Notes under the pieces: generated by a model
Told to the model about the DNA's origin: nothing
The model's input: only the letters and a program-made list of their open reading frames with translations
The model's database searches: none
In this document: in pieces, positions 16,767-24,798 of the stretch
Layout of the letters: each line of letters starts with the position of its first letter
How positions within the stretch are numbered: position 1 is the stretch's first letter
Position numbers and translations under genes: made by a program
Assembly (NCBI RefSeq): GCF_036046055.1
Contig: NZ_CP107939.1
Coordinates: 5,394,001 to 5,458,000, forward strand
Reading direction: 5' to 3'
DNA from: Nocardia sp. NBC_00403
GTDB taxonomy: Bacteria; Actinomycetota; Actinomycetes; Mycobacteriales; Mycobacteriaceae
Length of the DNA stretch: 64,000 nucleotides

Positions 16767-17087
16767 GTGTCGTCGAGGAAGAAGTACCCGGCCGAGCTGC
16801 GCGAGCGGGCCGTGCGGATGTATGCCGAGGTTCGGGAGCAGCACGAGTCGGAATGGGCGGCTATGCGTGCGGTCGCCGAGCTGCTGGGTGTCGGGACACC
16901 GGAAACGGTCCGCAAATGGGTGCGGCAAGGCCAAATCGACACCGGTGCCCGCCCGGGCATCACCACCGACGAGTCCGCCGAGTTGAAACGACTGCGGCGG
17001 GAGAACGCAGAACTCAAGCGCGCCAACGCAATTCTGAAATCTGCGTCGATTTTCTTCGCGGCCGAACTGGACCGGCCACAGCGCTGA
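16767..17087 (+). CDS. IS3-family transposase OrfA
   Basis: 106 aa from the GTG at 16767 (VSSRKKYPAELRERAVRMY). It has the helix-turn-helix typical of IS3 OrfA (AVAELLGVGTPETVRKWVRQ) and a C-terminal leucine-rich coiled coil (ELKRLRRENAELKRANAILK). OrfB lies in the -1 frame. The T-rich ATTTTCTTC just before the OrfA end (about 17049-17057) is the likely frameshift site that would make the OrfAB fusion. Confidence 0.88.
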   Translation: MSSRKKYPAELRERAVRMYAEVREQHESEWAAMRAVAELLGVGTPETVRKWVRQGQIDTGARPGITTDESAELKRLRRENAELKRANAILKSASIFFAAELDRPQR

Positions 17088-18031
17088 CCGTCAAATACAT
17101 CAGCGAATATCAGGGCCATCGTGAGAACGGTGGCCTGCGATGGGGTGTCGAGTCGATCTGCGCCGTGCTCACCGAGTTAGGCGTCGAAATCGCCCCATCG
17201 ACCTATTACGAACACCGCAACCGGATCCCGACCGCACGGGAGCAGCGCGACGAGGAACTGAAAGTAGAGATCACACGGGTGCACACGCAGAACTACGGTG
17301 TCTACGGCGCGAGAAAGGTGTGGCTGCAACTCAATCGGGAACGGATCCGGGTCGCCCGCTGCACCGTGGAGCGGTTGATGCGCGAGCTGGGACTGCGTGG
17401 GGCGGTGCGGGGGCGGGTCAAACGCACCACGATCGCCGATCCGGCCGCGCCGCGGCCGGCGGATCTGGTGCAACGAAGATTCGCGCCCACGGCACCGAAT
17501 CGGTTGTGGGTGGCCGACATAACCTATGTCCGGACGTGGTCGGGGTGGGTGTATGTCGCGTTCGTTGTCGATGCCTATGCCCGACGCATCCTGGGCTGGC
17601 GCACCGGAACGTCGATGACCACCGCATTGGTGCTCGACGCGATCGAGCACGCCATCTGGACGCGCGAACGCGACGGCTGGGATGTGAAAGACGTTGTGCA
17701 CCATACGGATAGGGGGTCGCGATACGCATCTATTGCGCTCAGTGAACGACTCGCCGACGCCGGGATCCACCCCTCGGTCGGAGCGGTCGGATCCTCCTAT
17801 GACAACGCGCTCGCCGAGACGATCAACGGTCTCTACAAGACCGAACTGATCAAACCACGCGGCCCCTGGCGCACGGTCGATCACGTCGAGTTGGCCACCG
17901 CCGAATGGGTGGATTGGTTCAATCACCGGCGGCTCTATCAACACTGCGGTGACATGCCGCCTGCCGCGATGGAGACCGCCTACTACTGTCAACAACCAGC
18001 CCAGCAAACCGCTGAGCTGTCACACCCGTAA
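17084..18031 (+). CDS. IS3-family transposase OrfB (DDE)
   Basis: About 315 aa in the -1 frame relative to OrfA, starting near LTVKYISEYQGHRENGG. It shows the HTH_21-like N-terminus (KVEITRVHTQNYGVYGARKV) and a complete rve-type integrase core: Asp in NRLWVADITYVRTWSG, Asp in VVHHTDRGSRYAS, and Glu in SYDNALAETINGLYKTE. The C-terminus WVDWFNHRRLYQHCGDMPP is standard. It is normally made as a fusion with OrfA by frameshifting. It appears intact. Confidence 0.9.
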   Translation: MTVKYISEYQGHRENGGLRWGVESICAVLTELGVEIAPSTYYEHRNRIPTAREQRDEELKVEITRVHTQNYGVYGARKVWLQLNRERIRVARCTVERLMRELGLRGAVRGRVKRTTIADPAAPRPADLVQRRFAPTAPNRLWVADITYVRTWSGWVYVAFVVDAYARRILGWRTGTSMTTALVLDAIEHAIWTRERDGWDVKDVVHHTDRGSRYASIALSERLADAGIHPSVGAVGSSYDNALAETINGLYKTELIKPRGPWRTVDHVELATAEWVDWFNHRRLYQHCGDMPPAAMETAYYCQQPAQQTAELSHP

Positions 18032-18057
18032 GTCTCCGGACTCGCCGGGGCGGTTCA

Positions 18058-18184
18058 GGGAATGTGTTGTACCAGACCGGCTCTCCGCCTGGGCCGGTCC
18101 ATTTGAAACCGTCGCGGGGGAAGTCGACCCACGACATCACCGGGCCACCGGACAGCTTTTGACAGTGTGGACAACTACAAGTTT
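18058..18184 (-). pseudogene. GFA-family protein remnant (GFA-1)
   Basis: The minus strand reads CSCPHCQKLSGGPVMSWVDF then PRDGFKWTGPGGEPVWYNTF and is cut by the IS3 end at 18057. It is nearly identical to the matching part of the GFA gene at 19340-19708. The N-terminal CxC and C-terminal part are missing or unrecognisable. The small segment left of the IS3 (about 16660-16715) may hold a decayed tail but is not convincing. Confidence 0.75.
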
Positions 18185-18367
18185 CCCTGTCAAGTGCTTC
18201 TGTTCAGCGCTAGAGCGCATGCCCGGGTCGCTGTTCAGGTGGCAACATCGGTGAACCTGGATGGATGTCGAATCAGAAGTCTGACCTTGTGAGCGTGGTT
18301 GGCGAGCGCCGCCGATCGCCGTCTCGGATCGCGCTCAACGTGGCATGGTCCGAAATCGTGCGCGTGC

Positions 18368-18491
18368 TGAACGCACTATTCTGCCGATGAGCGAGCTGTT
18401 ATCAGGGCATGCGGGACCCGACCCCGGGGTTTCCAGCTCTGGGAAATGGATTGCCTCAAGCGAGAATGGACCGCTGATGGGAGCGGACATG
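18368..18491 (+). repeat. shared leader, copy B
   Basis: Inverted homologue of 15943-16068. It includes TGCCGATGAGCGAGCTG and CCAGCTCTGGGAAATGGAT and ends at the ATG of the SUKH gene. Differences between the copies are spread over all codon positions, which argues for a conserved noncoding leader rather than a shared coding exon. Confidence 0.7.
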
Positions 18492-19097
18492 GATATCGAG
18501 GAAATGCTGGACCGGCTCGGTTCGGTGATCGGGCCGCCACCCGCGGGTGGAGTGGTTCCGGTTCCGTGGGAGCTCGGGCCCGAGGCGATCGGGTTCCAGC
18601 TACCAGCGGACTATCGGGCGTTCGTCGACCGGTACGGGATGGTGAGCATCAGCAACGAGCTGCACATCTGTACGCCCTCGACGGCGCCCAGTTCCCGGAT
18701 CGGGGCGCCGCCCGGTTTCGAGGGATTCCTCTCTGAAACGACGTATCCCTACGCATACTGCGCCATGCTGGCCCAGGCCTACGAGGGCGGGGACTACGAC
18801 GAGTGTCCGTATCCGCTGTTCCCGGCCGAGGGCGGGCTTCTGAAGTGGGGCAACAACTGGAACTCCGACCACTTCTTCTGGCTGATGCGTGGCCCGGACC
18901 CGGACCGGTGGCCAGTCGCCGCCAAGTTCGACTCGATGCTGATGTGGGACCTGTTCGAGGGCGGCTTCCTCGAGTTCGTGCTGGCCGCGGTGACGGAGCA
19001 GTATCCGTACTATAGGGACGTTGTTCCCGGCGGGATGACGCAGGTCGGCGATGGCCGTAGCTATCGCTCTCGTGGTGACTGGTCCAAGCGGCTGTGA
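18489..19097 (+). CDS. SUKH (SMI1/KNR4) family protein, possible immunity protein
   Basis: 202 aa from the ATG at 18489, chosen because GGGAG lies 5 nt upstream; the frame is open to 18345 but that stretch is the shared leader. The SUKH signature is visible: GPEAIGFQLPADYRAFVDRYG near the N-terminus, then YPLFPAEGGLLKWGNNWNSDHFFWL and FLEFVLAAVTEQYPYY. SUKH proteins are known as immunity proteins of polymorphic toxins, among other roles. No toxin gene is seen next to it, so a solitary or orphan immunity gene is the inference. Confidence 0.85.
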   Translation: MDIEEMLDRLGSVIGPPPAGGVVPVPWELGPEAIGFQLPADYRAFVDRYGMVSISNELHICTPSTAPSSRIGAPPGFEGFLSETTYPYAYCAMLAQAYEGGDYDECPYPLFPAEGGLLKWGNNWNSDHFFWLMRGPDPDRWPVAAKFDSMLMWDLFEGGFLEFVLAAVTEQYPYYRDVVPGGMTQVGDGRSYRSRGDWSKRL

Positions 19098-19339
19098 CAG
19101 CTGAACCCGCGAACATGGTCAACAGCTATACCCGGGGCGGCTTCGGCACGGTAACTCGAGGGTCGAGTCTCCATCGGGGGTGACGTGCTTCGTTTTGCGA
19201 AACTCGCTGAAATTACACCAAACGCACTAATCTGCCGCATAGTGCGCGGTTCAAAACGGCCGCAGCGGATTCCAAATCCGATCGTGAGGTCAGGCAGGTC
19301 TGGATCTTTTCAGGGTGCGCATCATCAGAGTGGAATTGA
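19098..19339. other. gap between SUKH gene and GFA-2
   Basis: About 240 bp of lower GC in its middle (CTGAAATTACACCAAACGC). No gene or clear regulatory palindrome was seen. Confidence 0.35.
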
Positions 19340-19708
19340 TCAGTCCTGCGCACCGACGATCGGAGGCCAGGGAACGGCGTTGGGGCGGAAGCTTTGCCGC
19401 TCGGGCACCAAACCCGTGTGGTCGTCGAGGCTCATCATTGTCACACCGACCAGCTTCGCGTCACCGTCGTCCTGGGCACCCACGGAACTCCCGCAAACAC
19501 CGCAGAAGCCACGCTGGGAATCGGGGAAGGTGTTGTACCAGACCGGTTCCCCGCCGGGCCCGGTCCACTCGAACCCTTCACGGGGGAAGTCGACCCACGA
19601 CATCACCGGTGCACCAGACAATTTCTGGCAATGTGTACAACTACAAAGGTGGGGAAACGACAGGTTGCCCGATGCTTGGTACCTGATGTTGCCGCTTCTC
19701 TGCACCAT
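19340..19708 (-). CDS. GFA-family protein lacking the first Zn cysteines (GFA-2)
   Basis: 122 aa from the ATG at 19708 (MVQRSGNIRYQASGNLSF). GFA (CENP-V/GFA) proteins bind zinc through a first CxC near the N-terminus, a CxxC-type group and a late CxxC. Here CSCTHCQKLSGAPVMSW and GFCGVCGSSVGA are present, but the N-terminal GGCLCG block seen in GFA-3 is missing or replaced by MVQRSG. It is therefore either a decayed paralogue or has an altered site. The proteins are named after glutathione-dependent formaldehyde-activating enzyme, but the activity of most members is unproven. GFA-1 and GFA-3 flank it. Confidence 0.7.
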   Translation of the reverse strand: MVQRSGNIRYQASGNLSFPHLCSCTHCQKLSGAPVMSWVDFPREGFEWTGPGGEPVWYNTFPDSQRGFCGVCGSSVGAQDDGDAKLVGVTMMSLDDHTGLVPERQSFRPNAVPWPPIVGAQD

Positions 19709-19863
19709 GCAAGCGGACTCGCCGTCGACTGTGTGACAGAGTGGCGGTGCCTGCTCGGTGCCGTTGACGGCGAAGGGCTTTCGGTGCCGAGCATCGGCGC
19801 CGTGGACCGACAGCGCGTGGGCCTCGGATGAACGACGCATGGTGCCTAACAATAAGGAGCGAT

Positions 19864-20226
19864 GTGAACGGCGGCTGTCTCTGCGGCAATATTCGGTTTT
19901 CCGCGACCGGCGACCCGGATTTTCCGCATTTGTGCTCGTGTGTGCACTGCCAGCGGCTTTCAGGTGCGCCGGTGATGTCATGGGTGTCTTTCCCGGAAGA
20001 AGGATTCGAGTGGACCGGTCCAGGTGGGGAGCCGACCTGGTTCGAGACGTTCCCGCAGATCTGCCGCGGGTTCTGCCCCTCCTGCGGATCGACCATGGCG
20101 TCCAAAGGCGACGAGGCCGGTCTGGTCGGGGTCACGATAATGGCGTTGGACGATCACGCCGACCTGGTGCCGGTCAAGCAGAGCTTTGCTCACAACGCGG
20201 TCTCGTGGCTGCCCCCGCTGGGATGA
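19864..20226 (+). CDS. GFA-family zinc protein (GFA-3)
   Basis: 120 aa from the GTG at 19864, preferred because AAGGAG ends 4 nt upstream; an ATG at 19828 has no ribosome binding site. All zinc groups are present: GGCLCGNIRF, CSCVHCQRLSGAP and GFCPSCGS, followed by LVGVTIMALDDHADLVPV. It appears functional, unlike GFA-2 (divergent neighbour, 155 bp away). Catalytic role unknown. A strong hairpin terminator follows. Confidence 0.85.
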   Translation: MNGGCLCGNIRFSATGDPDFPHLCSCVHCQRLSGAPVMSWVSFPEEGFEWTGPGGEPTWFETFPQICRGFCPSCGSTMASKGDEAGLVGVTIMALDDHADLVPVKQSFAHNAVSWLPPLG

Positions 20227-20233
20227 CCTGGAG

Positions 20234-20273
20234 CCGCGCGCGGGACGGACACGCCTGTGCCCGTCCCGCGCGG
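20234..20273 (+). terminator. GC-rich hairpin after GFA-3
   Basis: GCGCGGGACGG pairs with CCGTCCCGCGC across a short loop (ACACGCCTGTG region). It lies 8 bp after the stop codon; no U-tract follows. Confidence 0.55.
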
Positions 20274-20279
20274 CCGTCC

Positions 20280-20322
20280 CGGCCCACGAGGGCCAGTAGC
20301 GCGAAAAGTCACGCTTAGCGCC
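20280..20322 (+). repeat. 43-bp inverted repeat, left copy
   Basis: CGGCCCACGAGGGCCAGTAG then ...GAAAAGTCACGCTTAGCGCC. It matches the reverse complement of 24751-24793 at 38 of 43 positions. A third partial copy lies at 20392-20417. The two main copies bracket the MmpL remnant, the TetR operon and an integrase remnant. Confidence 0.75.
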
Positions 20323-20391
20323 CGCGGGCGGCCCTTTGATGCCGAGATACGTTGTGCAACAAACGGTTCCCTGTCGCTGGCCGACGCCATC

Positions 20392-20417
20392 GGTCCATCT
20401 TCGAGAAAAGTCACGCT
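20392..20417 (+). repeat. partial direct copy of the 43-bp repeat
   Basis: GGTCCA...CGAGAAAAGTCACGCT, in the same orientation as the left copy and closest in sequence to the right copy (shared CGAGAAAAGTCACGCT). Confidence 0.6.
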
Positions 20418-20532
20418 AGGGATCTACCGCAGATAATGAACCAGTATGTGTCGGGGTCGCACAGCAGGGCCGGTGCGGCGGTGACGGCGCGCAGGTAGTG
20501 GTCGATCATCCGGCGATCGGGGATGACTGCGC

Positions 20533-20640
20533 ATGCTGCTCGTCCCCGCCATCATGAAACTGCTCGGCGACGACTGCTGGTGGGCGCCCGCCTGGATGAA
20601 ACGCATCCAGCTTTCCGGCGGTGAGCGCTACCCGACCTGA
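20533..20640 (+). pseudogene. MmpL-family transporter, C-terminal remnant
   Basis: The frame reads MLLVPAIMKLLGDDCWWAPA then WMKRIQ and stops at 20640. LVPAIMKLLGDxCWWAP is the very conserved last transmembrane end of actinobacterial MMPL-family lipid exporters. The rest of the roughly 700-1000-residue protein is absent. It lies just inside the left 43-bp repeat. Confidence 0.8.
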
Positions 20641-20839
20641 TGTCGGACGCCTTCGGCTCGGTCCGCGTGCACCGCCGCGACAATGCGCGGTTCGGCGGTG
20701 GGAGTCAGCCCTCGGCGGGGATCGAGCGCTGTTTCGGGTGATCGTTTCGAGTACGTGGCGGCACCCTTCGAGGGCGGCGGCCAGGTCGCCGGGGGCGTCT
20801 GCGGCACGGAACATCCAATCGCAGCCGTACACAGGTGGC

Positions 20840-21424
20840 TCAGCGTTCCGGTCCGGCGTCCAGCGCTGCCAGGGCGTTGCGGATGCCTTGCTCCATCACA
20901 TCGTCGGCGAGCCGTCGGTCGGCGAGGGTGCGGGCGAGCTGCAGGGTCCCGACCATCAGGGCGTAGACGCTGAGCACCTTGACCCGAGCGGACCGCGGAT
21001 CGCGTGGCGCCAGCCGGGCGGCGATGTCGTCGATGATCCCGAGAACGCTGTCGGTGTAGGCCTGTTTGGTCGGATCCGAGCACCGGCTTATCTCGTCGAG
21101 TAGGGCGGCGGACGGGCAGCCGTCCTCGGGGTTGTCGCGATGTTCGGGTGAGAGGTAGGTGCGCACCATCAGTTCGATCCCGGCGAGACCGGGTTCGAAC
21201 GAGGTGAGCCACTCTCGCTGGCCGCGCAGTTGCTCGGAGACCGCGGTGGCGACCAGGTCCTGTTTGGACTCGAAATGGGCGTAGAAGGCGCCGTTGGTCA
21301 GGCCCGCGTCCTTCATGAGCGTGGCGACACCGGAGCCGTCGATGCCATCGCGCTTGAACCGGCGGCCGGCCGTCTCGATGATCCGTTGCTTTGTCGCCAG
21401 CTTGTGCTCTTTTGCGTACCGCAT
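20840..21424 (-). CDS. TetR/AcrR-family repressor
   Basis: 194 aa from the ATG at 21424 (MRYAKEHKLATKQRIIETAG), with GGAGGAG 6 nt upstream. The N-terminal TetR DNA-binding domain is clear: VATLMKDAGLTNGAFYAHFESKQDLV. The C-terminal ligand domain contains GCPSAALLDEISR and LSVYALMVGTLQLARTLAD, typical of TetR_C regulators of redox or solvent-type enzymes. It is divergent from the SDR-MDR-hydrolase operon, with two copies of a 14-bp palindrome between them, so it probably represses both. The inducer is unknown, plausibly an aldehyde, ketone or quinone substrate of the operon. Confidence 0.92.
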   Translation of the reverse strand: MRYAKEHKLATKQRIIETAGRRFKRDGIDGSGVATLMKDAGLTNGAFYAHFESKQDLVATAVSEQLRGQREWLTSFEPGLAGIELMVRTYLSPEHRDNPEDGCPSAALLDEISRCSDPTKQAYTDSVLGIIDDIAARLAPRDPRSARVKVLSVYALMVGTLQLARTLADRRLADDVMEQGIRNALAALDAGPER

Positions 21425-21470
21425 CACGTGCTCCTCCACTCGCGGGCCGTGTCAGCCCGTCACCCATGCT

Positions 21471-21545
21471 AGTACGATCATAATTCAATCCGCTCGAACC
21501 CTTGCGCGCATGGTTCACTCCGGCTTATGGTATTACGATCGTAAT
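21471..21545. promoter_or_regulatory. TetR operators in the divergent promoter region
   Basis: ATTACGATCGTAAT at 21532-21545 is a perfect 14-bp palindrome. AGTACGATCATAAT at 21471-21484 matches it at 12 of 14 positions. One lies 18 bp before the SDR start, the other about 47 bp before the TetR start. Binding by the adjacent TetR is inferred. Confidence 0.75.
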
Positions 21546-21562
21546 CTGAAAGGACGGAAGCC

Positions 21563-22381
21563 ATGAAGCCAACATCTCCGCAGGTGGCGCTGGTGACGGG
21601 CGCATCCTCCGGCATCGGTAAGGCCACCACGCTCACCCTCGCGCACGCCGGTTTCACTGTGATCGGAACGAGCCGCGACACCTCGCGCATCGCCCCCGGC
21701 AACGGCGTGGCGTTCCTGGACCTCGACGTGACCAGTGACGGGTCGGTCGCCAGCGTCGTCGAGCAGGTGCTCGAACGCTTCGGGCGGCTCGACGTGCTGG
21801 TCAACAACGCCGGGCTCGGTATCAACGGAGCCGCCGAGGAGATCTCGATGGCCCAGACACAGAGCCTGTTCGACGTCAACGTCTTCGGCCTCATACGCAT
21901 GACGAAGGCCGTCCTGCCGCACATGCGCACCCGCGGCAGCGGGCGCATCATCAATGTCTCCTCCGTCGCCGGTTTCGTGCCCAACCCCTTCATGGCCAAC
22001 TATGTGGCGACCAAGCACGCGGTCGAGGGGTATTCCGAGTCGCTGGACCACGAAGTCCGGGAATGCGGCGTGCGGGTGCTGCGGGTCCAGCCCGGCCCGG
22101 TCAACACTTCGTTCGACGCCAACCAGATACAGGCCGACACCCTGCTGGCGGTCTACGCGCACCGACGAGGCGTGTTCGAAGATGTCATGAGGGAGACGAT
22201 GCGCGGCGGCGAGGATCCCGCCGACGTCGCCAAGGTGATCGCCACCGCAGCCACCGACCCGAAACCGAAACTGCGCTACACCGCGGGTTCGACGGCCGCC
22301 CGCGTCAGCGTGCTGCGCCGCATCGCCCCCGCACGGGCCTTCGACAAGGGCGTTCGCAAACTCAACCGGATGGTGGACTGA
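21563..22381 (+). CDS. SDR-family oxidoreductase
   Basis: 272 aa; classical short-chain dehydrogenase. The cofactor motif TGASSGIG is at residues 12-19, LDVLVNNAGLG follows at about residue 84, the catalytic Ser lies in INVSSVAGF and the YxxxK pair in YVATKHAVEG. TSRD after the second strand suggests NADP(H). It has a good ribosome binding site (AAAGGACGGAAG). It is the first gene of a three-gene operon with an MDR oxidoreductase and an alpha/beta hydrolase, controlled by the divergent TetR. Substrate unknown. Confidence 0.93.
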   Translation: MKPTSPQVALVTGASSGIGKATTLTLAHAGFTVIGTSRDTSRIAPGNGVAFLDLDVTSDGSVASVVEQVLERFGRLDVLVNNAGLGINGAAEEISMAQTQSLFDVNVFGLIRMTKAVLPHMRTRGSGRIINVSSVAGFVPNPFMANYVATKHAVEGYSESLDHEVRECGVRVLRVQPGPVNTSFDANQIQADTLLAVYAHRRGVFEDVMRETMRGGEDPADVAKVIATAATDPKPKLRYTAGSTAARVSVLRRIAPARAFDKGVRKLNRMVD

Positions 22382-22382
22382 C

Positions 22383-23387
22383 ATGCGGGCGTTCACCGTC
22401 GATCACTACGGAAAAACCGGCAACGACCTGCAGGCCGCGGACGTGCCGCAGCCTGCGATGGGCGAACGCGATGTGCTGGTCGAGGTTCACGCCGCAGGGG
22501 TCAACGTGCTCGATGCCAAGGTCCGCAATGGGGAGTTCAAGCTGATCCTGCCCTATCGCCTGCCGTTGATCTTGGGCAACGACGTGGCCGGTGTTGTGGT
22601 CCAGGTCGGCGCCCTGGTGCGGAAGTACAAGGTCGGCGACGAGGTCTACGCGCGACCGGACAAAGACCGCATCGGCACATTCGCGGAGTTCATCGCCATC
22701 CACGAAGACGACCTGGCTGTGAAGCCGAAGCGTCTCACGATGACGGAAGCGGCCTCGGTCCCGCTGGTCGGCTTGACCGCCTGGCAGGCGTTGATCGAAA
22801 TCGCCGACCTGAAGAAGGGGCAGAAGGTCTTCATCCACGCCGGCTCCGGCGGCGTCGGAACATTCGCGATCCAACTGGCGAAGCATCTCGGGGCGACCGT
22901 GGCCACGACTACCAGCGCGGGCAACATCCACCTGGTCACCAGACTCGGCGCGGATGTCGTGATCGACTATCGCAAGGACGACTTCGAAACCGTCCTCCAC
23001 GACTACGACGTGGTGATCAACAGCCTCGACAACGCGACGTTGATGAAATCCCTGCACGTGCTGAAACCGGGCGGAAAACTCATCTCGATCTCCGGCCCAC
23101 CGGATCCCGACTTCGCCCGGGAAATCGGGCAGCCATGGATTCTGCGGCCGGTAATGTGGGTGCTGAGCCGCCGGATCCGCAAAGCCGCCAAGCGGCGCGG
23201 AATCACCTATTCGTTCCTCTTCATGCGGGCAAGCGGAGACCAACTCGACGAGATCGGTTCGCTGATCGACTCCGGGATCATCCGACCGGTCATGGACCGC
23301 GTCTTCCCCTTCGAAGCGACCAACGAGGCCATGGCGTACGTCGAAAAGGGGCGCACCAGAGGCAAAGTCGTCATCAAAGTGAAATAA
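22383..23387 (+). CDS. MDR-family NADP-dependent oxidoreductase (quinone reductase-like)
   Basis: 334 aa. It starts 1 bp after the SDR stop. The GroES-like N-terminal domain (VLVEVHAAGVNVLDAKVRNG, LILGNDVAGVVVQVG) and nucleotide-binding motif (KVFIHAGSGGVGTFAIQLAKHLGA) are typical of zinc-independent quinone oxidoreductase/enoyl reductase-like MDRs. No structural zinc cysteine cluster is visible. It ends with the conserved GKVVIKVK. It probably reduces an enone or quinone using NADPH, together with the other operon members. Confidence 0.92.
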   Translation: MRAFTVDHYGKTGNDLQAADVPQPAMGERDVLVEVHAAGVNVLDAKVRNGEFKLILPYRLPLILGNDVAGVVVQVGALVRKYKVGDEVYARPDKDRIGTFAEFIAIHEDDLAVKPKRLTMTEAASVPLVGLTAWQALIEIADLKKGQKVFIHAGSGGVGTFAIQLAKHLGATVATTTSAGNIHLVTRLGADVVIDYRKDDFETVLHDYDVVINSLDNATLMKSLHVLKPGGKLISISGPPDPDFAREIGQPWILRPVMWVLSRRIRKAAKRRGITYSFLFMRASGDQLDEIGSLIDSGIIRPVMDRVFPFEATNEAMAYVEKGRTRGKVVIKVK

Positions 23388-23408
23388 ACCATCAGGCAGG
23401 AGCTGACC

Positions 23409-24251
23409 ATGACTGTGCTCGACACTTACCAGGACGCACCGACCAAGACCGTCGACATCGGCGGGGCGAAGTTCGCCTATCGGGAACTGGGACCGGAAAC
23501 CGGCACCCCGGTGATCTTCCTCAACCATCTGGCCGCGGTCCTGGACAACTGGGACCCCCCGGTCGTCGACGGCATCGCCGCGCGACACCACGTGATCACC
23601 TTCGACAACCGGGGTGTCGGCGCCTCACAAGGCAAGACACCGCGCACGGTGACCGCGATGGCTCGCGACGCCATCGCCTTCATCCGCGCACTGGGCTACC
23701 ACCAGGTCGACCTCCTCGGATTCTCACTCGGCGGCTTCGTCGCCCAGGTGATCGCCGAACAGGAACCACGACTGGTCCGCAAGCTGATCCTCGCCGGCAC
23801 CGGCCCGGCCGGCGGCGAAGGCATCGACAAGGTCACTGCGATCACCCTGCTCGACACCTTGAAAGCCACACTGACCTTCAAAGACCCGAAGGAATATCTT
23901 TTCTTCACCCGCACGCCCAACGGAAAGGTAGCGGCCCGGCAGTTCGTGAACCGACTCAAGGAACGCGCGGAAAACCGGGACACAGCGATTTCCGTCACCG
24001 CATTCCGCAACCAGCTCAAAGCCATCCACACGTGGGGAGGGCAGAACCCGTCCGACCTCAGCCTCATCCACCATCCGGTCCTGGTCGCCAACGGCGACCA
24101 GGACCGGATGGTGCCCAGCAGCAATTCCACCGACCTGGCCGGGCGCCTGCCCAATGCCCATCTCACGCTCTACCCCGATGCCGGGCACGGCGGCATCTTC
24201 CAATATCACGACAAGTTCGTCGACGAAGCTGTCAATTTCCTCGACTCGTGA
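23409..24251 (+). CDS. alpha/beta hydrolase
   Basis: 280 aa, preceded by GCAGGAGCTGACC. Catalytic elements: nucleophile Ser in LLGFSLGGFVAQ, Asp in VANGDQDRMVP and His in DAGHGGIFQYH. HVITFDNRGVGASQG gives the family's usual DxRGxGxS motif. It resembles the epoxide-hydrolase/haloperoxidase-like group that often sits with SDR and MDR enzymes under TetR control. Reaction unknown. Last gene of the operon. Confidence 0.92.
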   Translation: MTVLDTYQDAPTKTVDIGGAKFAYRELGPETGTPVIFLNHLAAVLDNWDPPVVDGIAARHHVITFDNRGVGASQGKTPRTVTAMARDAIAFIRALGYHQVDLLGFSLGGFVAQVIAEQEPRLVRKLILAGTGPAGGEGIDKVTAITLLDTLKATLTFKDPKEYLFFTRTPNGKVAARQFVNRLKERAENRDTAISVTAFRNQLKAIHTWGGQNPSDLSLIHHPVLVANGDQDRMVPSSNSTDLAGRLPNAHLTLYPDAGHGGIFQYHDKFVDEAVNFLDS

Positions 24252-24750
24252 TGTCCGGGCTCACGCCTTCGCCCGATTACGAAGTGCTGCTCTGCCGTGT
24301 GACTGATGAATCGGCTGGCGCAACGCGGGATTCGAAAGGACCCCTCACGCTGCCTCATCAATGCATCGGCTCGGCAGGCTCATTTGAATGCGGTCGGCGA
24401 CCGGGAACGCCCAACGCGGCCTGCCGCCGGGATACTGCGGCGGCGTAGCCCGCACGGGTGTTACCAGCGAAGTCATTCCATGCCGTGGCGGTCCCGGGGT
24501 GCAAGTTGAGCAGGTCTGACAGCACAGGATGAGACCACCTACCGACACATTTCGGAAAGCACTGAGTGTCCACCGATTTCAGTCCTCGTCCGGGGCGTCC
24601 GGATCACGCAGCGCCCCGCGACAACGCCGGGAACCGGCCGTACTCGATGGCACCCTCATCCTGCACAGCCGCACATGAAACCATCAGCGGCACAGGCCCG
24701 CTCGTCATTCCAACGAATCAATCGAACAATAACGATCGGTCCGTCGAAAG
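24252..24750. other. 500-bp gap with integrase debris
   Basis: Apart from the minus-strand fragment at 24358-24573 nothing coding is evident. Confidence 0.35.
24358..24573 (-). pseudogene. site-specific integrase, C-terminal remnant
   Basis: The minus frame reads WSHPVLSDLLNLHPGTATAW then NDFAGNTRAGYAAAVSRRQ. This resembles the tail of actinobacterial tyrosine recombinases (LLGMHPxTAxxWxxxAxRDW). No catalytic residues remain. Together with the larger recombinase beside it, it suggests repeated integration here. Confidence 0.45.
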
Positions 24751-24793
24751 CGGCGCTAAGCGTGACTTTTCTCGTCACTGGACCTCATGGGCC
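24751..24793 (-). repeat. 43-bp inverted repeat, right copy
   Basis: Reverse complement matches 20280-20322 at 38 of 43 positions (core GAAAAGTCACGCTTAGCGCC). It ends 5 bp before the stop codon of the large tyrosine recombinase, the usual place for an attachment or terminal site of such elements. Confidence 0.75.
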
Positions 24794-24798
24794 GTCCC

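Larger units (their letters stand above)
16716..18057 (+). mobile_element. IS3-family insertion sequence
   Basis: 1342 bp with inverted terminal repeats: left TGAATCCCCCCGGTGAGTCC and, read inward from the right, TGAACCGCCCCGGCGAGTCC, continuing to 28 bp with about 24 matches. It holds orfA and orfB in overlapping frames. No clear 3-bp target duplication was seen. It inserted into or truncated a GFA-type gene whose remnant lies at 18058-18184. Confidence 0.85.

Noticed and set aside
22362..23591. 409-aa minus-strand frame opposite the MDR and hydrolase genes
   Set aside because: Antisense to two well-supported enzymes; shadow of codon bias.
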